A DNA stretch of 10,921 nt from an uncultured Chitinophagaceae bacterium. Lineage in GTDB: Bacteria > Bacteroidota > Bacteroidia > Chitinophagales > Chitinophagaceae. Both the position numbers and the translations under genes were made by a program. The stretch's first letter is position 1. Every line of letters starts with the position of its first letter. Below are positions 6,289 to 10,921 of this stretch, one piece after another. Below the pieces are notes generated by a model. It saw only the letters and a program-made list of their open reading frames with translations. It had not been told where the DNA came from and searched no databases. The DNA is taken from contig CAIMKO010000250.1 of the NCBI GenBank assembly GCA_903841915.1, positions 1-10,921 on the forward strand. The letters are read 5' to 3'.

Positions 6289-6296
6289 CGAAAATA
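6289..6296 (-). promoter_or_regulatory. -7-like element (TATTTTCG) of lipB
   Basis: On the minus strand TATTTTCG (6296-6289) differs from TAnnTTTG at one position and ends 4 bases before the chosen lipB ATG. It supports the start at 6284 and suggests a leaderless transcript. I see no clear -33 element. Confidence 0.4.
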
Positions 6297-6386
6297 CGGG
6301 GATGAGATTAATTTATGAGAATATGGAAATACATAGGCTGAAAGTACAAGTTTAGGCAAAGGTCAATGCACTAATCAATCATGGCT

Positions 6387-6394
6387 TACATTTG
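6387..6394 (+). promoter_or_regulatory. -7 promoter element (TACATTTG) of the pseudouridine synthase gene
   Basis: TACATTTG matches TAnnTTTG exactly and ends 5 bases before ATG 6400, the same layout as at 3594 and 4521. No clear -33 TTTG is visible. Confidence 0.5.
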
Positions 6395-6399
6395 CAGAT

Positions 6400-7452
6400 A
6401 TGAGTGAAGAGATCGATATACAACAGGAAGAGACCAACGAAGAGCTCTATGAACGAAAGGAGTTTGTTATTGCGAAGGGACAGGAACCGATCAGAATTGA
6501 TAAATGGTTGCAGGCAAGCATTGAAGGCGCTACGCGTAATAAGATCCAGAAAGGGATCGAATCAGGTTTTTTAACTGTGAACGGCAAGATCGTTAAGAGC
6601 AATTACCGCACGAAACCCGGTGATGAAATTGTATTACTGAGTTTGATCAATCCTGAATACACCGAATTAAAGCCGGAAGATATTCCTTTGAATATTGTGT
6701 ATGAAGATGAGGATGTGCTGGTGATCAATAAAGTTCCAAACATGGTAGTGCATCCCGGTGTTGGAAATTACAGCGGCACATTGTTGAATGGTGTGGCATA
6801 TCATTTACTTCAACAAAACCCAACATTGAGTGAAGAAGACCTGCCACGTTATGGTTTGGTACATCGTATTGATAAGAATACAACCGGTTTGATCGTGTTG
6901 GCAAAAAATGCAGAAGCTGCAGCACATTTGGCAAAACAGTTTTTCAACCATACGGTACAAAGAAAATATGTGGCAGTAGTTTGGGGTGATCTGCTGGAAG
7001 ATAATGGGACTATTGAAGCACATATTGCCCGGCATCAGCAATACCGTAAAATGTTTACGACCTATCCTGAAGGAGAGATCGGTAAACATGCCATCACCCA
7101 TTATAAAGTGCTGGAACGATTTAATTATGTAACGCTGGTGGAATGTGTTTTGGAAACAGGAAGAACACATCAGATAAGAGTACACATGAAATACCTTGGT
7201 CACACTTTATTCAATGACTGGGAATATGGCGGCGATAAAATTTTAAAAGGCACTGTCTATACCAAGTACAAACAGTTTGTTGATAATTGTTTTGAGATCT
7301 GTCCGCGTTGTGCGCTGCATGCAAAAACACTGGGCTTTGTACATCCGAGAACCAATAAGGAAATGTTCTTTACAACAGATTTGCCTGATGATATGCAGCA
7401 ACTGATCGATAAATGGAGGAGATATATTATGAATGTAAAAATGATTGATTGA
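6400..7452 (+). CDS. RluA/RluD-family 23S rRNA pseudouridine synthase
   Basis: A 350-residue enzyme that converts specific uridines to pseudouridine in structured RNA, most likely in 23S rRNA during ribosome assembly (RluD-like). An S4 RNA-binding domain covers about residues 30-90 (IRIDKWLQ, then GFLTVNGKIVKSNYRTKPGD). The catalytic domain follows, with the invariant aspartate D158 in GLVHRIDKNTTGLIVLAKN. The later conserved blocks are LETGRTHQIRVHMKYLGHTLFND (residues 251-273) and ALHAKTLGFVHP (305-316). The last ten residues are an ordinary tail. Members of this family are often called RluA-family in Bacteroidota because the exact target uridine is not predicted by sequence; the S4 domain and length favour RluD over RluA. 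The stop codon overlaps the start of the next gene, so the two are probably translated from one message. Confidence 0.92.
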   Translation: MSEEIDIQQEETNEELYERKEFVIAKGQEPIRIDKWLQASIEGATRNKIQKGIESGFLTVNGKIVKSNYRTKPGDEIVLLSLINPEYTELKPEDIPLNIVYEDEDVLVINKVPNMVVHPGVGNYSGTLLNGVAYHLLQQNPTLSEEDLPRYGLVHRIDKNTTGLIVLAKNAEAAAHLAKQFFNHTVQRKYVAVVWGDLLEDNGTIEAHIARHQQYRKMFTTYPEGEIGKHAITHYKVLERFNYVTLVECVLETGRTHQIRVHMKYLGHTLFNDWEYGGDKILKGTVYTKYKQFVDNCFEICPRCALHAKTLGFVHPRTNKEMFFTTDLPDDMQQLIDKWRRYIMNVKMID

Positions 7453-8177
7453 TCGCTGCACTGAAAAATATCGCTAAAAAAATAATGCAGTTCTCTCCTG
7501 TTGCATTCACCAAGAATGAACAATACGATAGACTTACAAATAAAATTATAAAAACAGTTTGCAAGCCCGATAGTGTTTGCGTTGATGTGGGTGCACACAA
7601 TGGAAAAATATTATCGATGATGATGGAGGCGGCACCTCAGTCTGCTCATTATGCTTTTGAACCAATACCTGAGTTATTTCAATTACTAAAAAAGAAATTT
7701 CGCAGAAATGCCAAAGTGTATTGTGTGGCATTGAGCGATAGAAAGGAAACAGCTTCTTTTAATTTGGTGCTGACGGATATGGCTTACAGCGGATTAAATA
7801 AAAGGGCTTACGATAAAAAAGAAAAAGACACTTATATTTTTGTAGAAACAGAATTATTGGATACCATTATTCCTGCTGAAACAAAAATTGCATTAATAAA
7901 AATTGATGTAGAAGGTGCAGAATTATTGGTGATGAAGGGTGCATTGCAAACTATTCAGCGATCAAAGCCGTTGTTGTTATTTGAGTTTGGCAAAGCAGGT
8001 GCTGAAGCATATGATTATAATGATGCTGTTATGTTCCAATTCATTACAGAAACATTGCAATACCATATTTATACTTTGCAGGATTGGTTAAAAACAAAAA
8101 CGGCATTGAACCAAGTTGGGTTTTCAGATTATTATTATTACGGCAAAGAGTTTTTCTTTGTGGCAGAAGCCAAGTAA
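7449..8177 (+). CDS. FkbM-family SAM-dependent methyltransferase
   Basis: A 242-residue class I methyltransferase of the FkbM family. These enzymes typically O-methylate sugars, polyketides or other small molecules; the substrate here is unknown. The SAM-binding motif I is VCVDVGAHNG (43-52). The family-specific AFEPIPELFQLL is at 69-80, and ALIKIDVEGAELLVMKGA (148-165) followed by KPLLLFEF (173-180) is diagnostic. I chose the TTG at 7449 because its T and G overlap the TGA of the preceding gene (TTGA), a standard arrangement for translational coupling. ATG at 7485 is the alternative and would remove 12 amphipathic residues without touching the conserved fold. A cell-surface glycan target would fit the family but is a guess. 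Confidence 0.88.
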   Translation: MIAALKNIAKKIMQFSPVAFTKNEQYDRLTNKIIKTVCKPDSVCVDVGAHNGKILSMMMEAAPQSAHYAFEPIPELFQLLKKKFRRNAKVYCVALSDRKETASFNLVLTDMAYSGLNKRAYDKKEKDTYIFVETELLDTIIPAETKIALIKIDVEGAELLVMKGALQTIQRSKPLLLFEFGKAGAEAYDYNDAVMFQFITETLQYHIYTLQDWLKTKTALNQVGFSDYYYYGKEFFFVAEAK

Positions 8178-8185
8178 GTTTTTTT

Positions 8186-8221
8186 ACCACAGAGCCACGG
8201 AGTTAAAGAGATGCGCAGAGG
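8186..8221. repeat. Intergenic repeat remnant (CCACAGAG/CCACGGAG)
   Basis: ACCACAGAGCCACGGAG and the following purine-rich bases carry two near-identical units, CCACAGAG and CCACGGAG. Strings of this kind are, as I recall, dispersed through many bacterial genomes. It directly precedes the palindrome cluster. Confidence 0.4.
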
Positions 8222-8225
8222 AATG

Positions 8226-8375
8226 AATTGCCACAGGTTGAAACCTGTGGATCAATAATAAATTAACTATTAGGCTTTAGCCGCTTAACTGATGGGTTAA
8301 TGAATGGCTAAAGCCTTTTGTTTTATATCTATTATCCCCAAGCTAAAGCTTGGGGCAATTGAAAAAAGCCTAATA
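8226..8375. repeat. Cluster of nested palindromes (REP/MITE-like)
   Basis: Three strong hairpins follow each other: CCACAGGTT/AACCTGTGG (8231-8250), GGCTTTAGCC (8273-8282) with GGCTAAAGCC (8306-8315), and CCCCAAGCT/AGCTTGGGG (8336-8355). The set is bounded by AATTGCC (8226-8232) and GGCAATT (8354-8360). A further 11-base inverted pair joins TATTAGGCTTT (8268-8278) to AAAGCCTAATA (8365-8375). The second hairpin is followed by TTTTGTTTTA and may terminate the methyltransferase transcript. No transposase gene is present. Confidence 0.75.
8273..8325 (+). terminator. Possible terminator after the methyltransferase gene
   Basis: GGCTTTAGCC pairs with GGCTAAAGCC, with an inner TTAAC/GTTAA stem, and a T-rich run (TTTTGTTTTA, from 8316) follows. 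The loop is longer than in typical terminators, and the hairpin may primarily belong to the repeat cluster. Confidence 0.45.
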
Positions 8376-8420
8376 CTTGTTAAATCTTCTACTCCAAAAT
8401 ACTAATTGCAGCTTCATTTC

Positions 8421-8449
8421 GTTTATCTGAAAAATAAAGTGTATGTTTG
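8421..8449 (+). promoter_or_regulatory. Putative promoter of the RNA helicase gene
   Basis: TATGTTTG (8442-8449) fits TAnnTTTG, with a TTT at 8422-8424 placed 17 bases before it as a partial -33 element. It is the best such match upstream of the helicase gene. A start near 8456 would give a leader of about 148 bases. Confidence 0.4.
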
Positions 8450-8455
8450 CACTTC

Positions 8456-8603
8456 ATATTCTCTTTCTTAGAAGACTAGATAACTTTCCTTCCGCAATAA
8501 AGCTCATCAAGTCATAAGTTTTTGAGCATATACAAATTTTAGCCGCACTCTAGTTTCAATACTTAGTATTGGTTAATCATTATTTAATTTAAACAAATAC
8601 AAT
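8456..8603 (+). promoter_or_regulatory. Long 5' leader of the helicase gene
   Basis: There is no open reading frame of note here. It contains a hairpin, CAATAC-tta-GTATTG (8557-8571), about 32 bases before the start codon, and a weaker pair GCTCA (8502-8506)/TGAGC (8523-8527). A long structured leader before an RNA helicase gene fits temperature- or self-dependent control, which is inference. Confidence 0.35.
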
Positions 8604-9845
8604 TTGTCATTTATCAAATTACAAGTCATTGCGCCCATATTAAAAGCGCTTGACACAGAAGGCTATACAACGCCTACACCTATTCAAGAACAAGCTATTC
8701 CCGTTGTATTGCAGGGACGAGATTTATTAGGCTGTGCACAAACCGGCACAGGTAAAACAGCAGCATTTGCTATTCCTATTTTACAAAAATTATACGAGCA
8801 AAAAACAGACGACAGAGCTCCGAAGCAAATCAAAGCTTTGATCTTAACACCTACCAGAGAATTAGCCATTCAGATCAATGAAAGTTTTGAATCTTATGGT
8901 AAACATACCGGACTGAATCATTTAGTGATCTTTGGTGGTGTTTCTCAACAGGCACAAACCAATGGCTTGCGTCGTGGTGTTGATATTTTGATCGCCACTC
9001 CCGGAAGGTTATTAGATCTGATGCAACAACGTTTTGTTTCCCTACAGCATTTACAATTCTTTGTACTGGATGAGGCAGACAGAATGCTCGACATGGGTTT
9101 TATTCATGATGTAAAAAAGATCATCACGAAGTTGCCTGCAAAGAGACAAACATTGTTCTTCTCTGCAACCATGCCAACTGAAATTGCAAAATTATCTCAG
9201 AGCATTTTAAGCAATCCGGTGAAAGTAGAAGTAACTCCTGCTGCTACCACTGCTGAAAAAGTAGAACAGGCCATTTATTTTGTAGAAAAAGAAAACAAAC
9301 GTGATCTTTTACTGCATATACTGAAAGATAAGAACATTGCCAGTGCATTGGTGTTTACCCGTACCAAACATGGTGCTGATAAAGTTGCCAAAGAACTGAA
9401 CAGGGCCAATGTGAAAACAGATGCCATTCACGGTAACAAATCACAGAATGCCAGACAAAAAGCATTGAGCAATTTCAAGAACGGCGAGATCCGTGTATTG
9501 GTCGCAACAGATATTGCTGCAAGAGGTATTGATGTTGAATTGCTATCGCATGTGATCAATTTCGAATTACCGAATATCCCTGAAACGTATGTTCACCGTA
9601 TCGGCAGAACAGGAAGAGCAGGTGCCAGCGGTATCGCTTTATCTTTCTGCGACAGAGAAGAAAAAGTCTTCTTACGAGATATTCATAAATTGACTTTACA
9701 AGCCATTCCTGTAGTGGACGAACATCCCTACAAAATGCTGCAACCGACTTATGAAGAAACAAAAGCCTCACATGCAAGAACATCTTCCAATGCAAGACCA
9801 TTTGCACCAAGACGATCAATGAATCAGCGCAGATGGAGTCAGTAA
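8604..9845 (+). CDS. rhlE: DEAD-box ATP-dependent RNA helicase, RhlE type
   Basis: A 413-residue RNA helicase that uses ATP to unwind short RNA duplexes, probably in ribosome assembly, RNA turnover or cold adaptation. All core motifs are present: Q motif TPTPIQEQAIP (23-33), motif I AQTGTGKT (45-52), Ia PTRELA (83-88), Ib TPGR (132-135), II DEAD (156-159), III SAT (187-189), V ATDIAARGID (301-310) and VI HRIGRTGRAG (331-340). The sequence YTTPTPIQEQAIP and the short basic tail (about 385-413, rich in Arg, Ser and Asn) fit the RhlE group. The start is TTG at 8604: it gives the usual (M)SF beginning, an in-frame stop lies at 8574-8576, and no in-frame ATG lies in between. The gene is alone between the leader and a strong terminator. 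Confidence 0.93.
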   Translation: MSFIKLQVIAPILKALDTEGYTTPTPIQEQAIPVVLQGRDLLGCAQTGTGKTAAFAIPILQKLYEQKTDDRAPKQIKALILTPTRELAIQINESFESYGKHTGLNHLVIFGGVSQQAQTNGLRRGVDILIATPGRLLDLMQQRFVSLQHLQFFVLDEADRMLDMGFIHDVKKIITKLPAKRQTLFFSATMPTEIAKLSQSILSNPVKVEVTPAATTAEKVEQAIYFVEKENKRDLLLHILKDKNIASALVFTRTKHGADKVAKELNRANVKTDAIHGNKSQNARQKALSNFKNGEIRVLVATDIAARGIDVELLSHVINFELPNIPETYVHRIGRTGRAGASGIALSFCDREEKVFLRDIHKLTLQAIPVVDEHPYKMLQPTYEETKASHARTSSNARPFAPRRSMNQRRWSQ

Positions 9846-9872
9846 ATTAATTATTAAAATTTAAGAATAGGG

Positions 9873-9906
9873 ACTGCAAGCAATTAAAAAAGCTTGCAGT
9901 TTTTTT
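9873..9906 (+). terminator. Intrinsic terminator of the helicase gene
   Basis: ACTGCAAGC (9873-9881) pairs perfectly with GCTTGCAGT (9892-9900) around a 10-base loop, followed by six T residues (9901-9906). It lies 27 bases after the helicase stop codon. Confidence 0.9.
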
Positions 9907-10046
9907 ATGTAGCAAGCTGAAGTATTTTATGCTGGCTGTTGTTGCGTCGCACTCTTGTGCTGCATAACAAAATACAACCAAGTCCTATGAAATTAATTTT
10001 TATGTGATTTAAAGCATTTGTAGTTTTAAGATTAGCAATATTTTCT

Positions 10047-10817
10047 ATGAGACTTTCCATTATAATATTTTTCATCTCAGCTTTTAGCTTTATTGATTGC
10101 AATGCTCAAAAAGCAGCGCCACTAGGCACATTCTATTTAAAGGAAAATATTTACATAGACAAAGAGCCAATAAGCAATATTGGTTATGCAACATTTTTAG
10201 CGTCAGTCGAACAATTTTGGTCGCCACAAATGAGTGATAGCCTTAGAAAACTCCCGCTGTTTGGTATCGAATCAAAAAAACTATTCACCAAAAGAGACAG
10301 TAGTTGGCGTTTGAAAAATAAAGAGCTTATAGCCAAAATGCAAATACCCAAAGTTTATTATAAAGGTGTAGATACAAATATCTCTTTGAGAAAATATTTA
10401 GGAGTGCAGAAAAAGATTCTCAATATCCCTGTTGTCGGAATCAACTATGAACAAGCAACAATGTATTGCAAATGGCGCACAGACCTGATACTTCTATATT
10501 ATTCCTCCGAGTCTCATACTTTGGCCGAGAGAAATAAGTTTTTTACTACGCTAAATTACCGCTTACCCAAAATAGATGAATGGGAATTTGCATTCCAAAT
10601 GAACAGCTATAGTAGGAATAAAATGCCATTTTACTGGGAAGATTCCGATAGTCCCACTTATGATATTTTTATTATGTACAATAAGTTGATCTCAGAATTG
10701 GTTTTTGAAGAAGTCAGTTTGATCCAATCAATTTCCAATTCTTTTAAAATCAGGAAACAGGAAGAAGTATCTAAAAATGAAATAGGTTTTCGTTGTGTTT
10801 GTGAGGTAAATGATTGA
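10047..10817 (+). CDS. Secreted SUMF1/formylglycine-generating-enzyme-like protein, probably non-catalytic
   Basis: A 256-residue exported protein. Residues 1-20 form a signal peptide with likely cleavage after CNA before Q21. The rest follows the FGE-sulfatase (SUMF1) fold in outline. There is an N-terminal strand region with the family's 'E-V-T-N' position replaced (IDKEPISNIGYATFL, 37-51), then PVVGINYEQATMYCKW (128-143), NYRLPKIDEWEFAF (170-183), a weak SELV block (216-219) and the closing NEIGFRCV (244-251). The paired active-site cysteines of true formylglycine-generating enzymes are not apparent, and the stretch between SELV and GFRC lacks the usual Gly-Gly-Ser-Trp block. A structural or binding role, as in the gliding proteins GldJ/GldK, is more likely than sulfatase maturation. 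No sulfatase gene is nearby. The start is ATG 10047, with no Shine-Dalgarno sequence. Confidence 0.7.
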   Translation: MRLSIIIFFISAFSFIDCNAQKAAPLGTFYLKENIYIDKEPISNIGYATFLASVEQFWSPQMSDSLRKLPLFGIESKKLFTKRDSSWRLKNKELIAKMQIPKVYYKGVDTNISLRKYLGVQKKILNIPVVGINYEQATMYCKWRTDLILLYYSSESHTLAERNKFFTTLNYRLPKIDEWEFAFQMNSYSRNKMPFYWEDSDSPTYDIFIMYNKLISELVFEEVSLIQSISNSFKIRKQEEVSKNEIGFRCVCEVND

Positions 10818-10827
10818 TACTGCTGAA

Positions 10828-10921
10828 TCAATTCATCATCTTCACTACCATTTCTTTCATCAGTCCTGCGTCGCCTGTACCGGCATCATGCACACCCACA
10901 CTGCGGAGATTGTATTCGTGC
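10828..10921 (-). CDS. C-terminal end of an unidentified gene (cut by the window)
   Basis: On the minus strand the frame from 10920 down to TGA at 10830-10828 encodes 30 residues ending the protein: HEYNLRSVGVHDAGTGDAG, then LMKEMVVKMMN. The start lies outside the window. The composition is protein-like, with a Gly/Asp-rich turn followed by an amphipathic helix, and the stop sits 10 bases from the convergent SUMF1-like gene. I could not assign a family from this fragment. Confidence 0.6.
   Translation of the reverse strand, partial: HEYNLRSVGVHDAGTGDAGLMKEMVVKMMN

Noticed and set aside
6285..6359. Upstream extension of lipB by 25 codons
   Set aside because: LipB proteins start near the chosen ATG, and a -7-like element lies within the extension.
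6725..7598. Several minus-strand frames opposite the pseudouridine synthase and methyltransferase genes
   Set aside because: Shadows of conserved plus-strand coding sequence; Cys/Phe/His-rich translations unlike real proteins.
10018..10046. Promoter-like TATTTTCT directly before ATG 10047
   Set aside because: Two mismatches to TAnnTTTG and no spacing to the ATG; too weak to call.
9905..10102. Minus-strand frame over the gap and start of the SUMF1-like gene
   Set aside because: Overlaps a signal-peptide-encoding gene start, has no recognisable motif and no promoter.

Overview
The window looks like chromosomal DNA of a Bacteroidota bacterium, most likely a member of the Chitinophagaceae/Chitinophagales. 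The grounds are AT-rich sequence, Bacteroidota-type -7 promoter elements (TAnnTTTG) in front of several genes, almost no Shine-Dalgarno sequences, and protein variants typical of that group. There is no sign of a phage, plasmid, transposase or CRISPR array. Most genes are ordinary housekeeping genes; the regulatory cluster at the left is the most interesting part.

Left part (1-2600). A stretch without a convincing gene (1-413) is followed by a minus-strand terminator and a 57-residue lipoprotein gene (530-703, minus). Divergent from it is a two-gene operon: an ECF-type sigma factor (852-1418) and, 5 bases later, a single-pass membrane protein (1424-2533). That protein joins an anti-sigma-like cytoplasmic N-terminus to an extracytoplasmic trypsin-like (HtrA/S1C-type) protease with an intact His-Asp-Ser triad. 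The lipoprotein gene and the sigma gene are preceded by the same bipartite element, GGGTTAC then 16 bases then GTATTAA, in opposite orientations. I infer an autoregulated envelope-stress module: sigma factor, protease fused to its possible anti-sigma factor, and a lipoprotein target gene.

Middle part (2600-7450). A sugar-nucleotidyltransferase-like gene (2641-3543, minus) is divergent from a PLP-dependent ACC deaminase/D-cysteine desulfhydrase-like gene (3608-4504, plus), and their promoters lie against each other. Then come a secreted protein of unknown function with a fibronectin-III-like N-terminal domain (4534-5484), a palindromic repeat that seems to have been interrupted by another small repeat, lipB on the minus strand (5574-6284, carrying an in-frame string of four 7-base repeats), and an RluA/RluD-family pseudouridine synthase (6400-7452).

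Right part (7449-10921). An FkbM-family methyltransferase gene overlaps the pseudouridine synthase gene by 4 bases. A cluster of nested palindromes and a long leader precede a DEAD-box RNA helicase (RhlE type, TTG start), which ends at a clear terminator. Next is a divergent, probably non-catalytic formylglycine-generating-enzyme-like (SUMF1) secreted protein. The last 94 bases hold the C-terminal end of an unidentified minus-strand gene. Several plus-strand genes, and lipB, have their -7 element only 4-6 bases before the ATG, which suggests leaderless or nearly leaderless transcripts.
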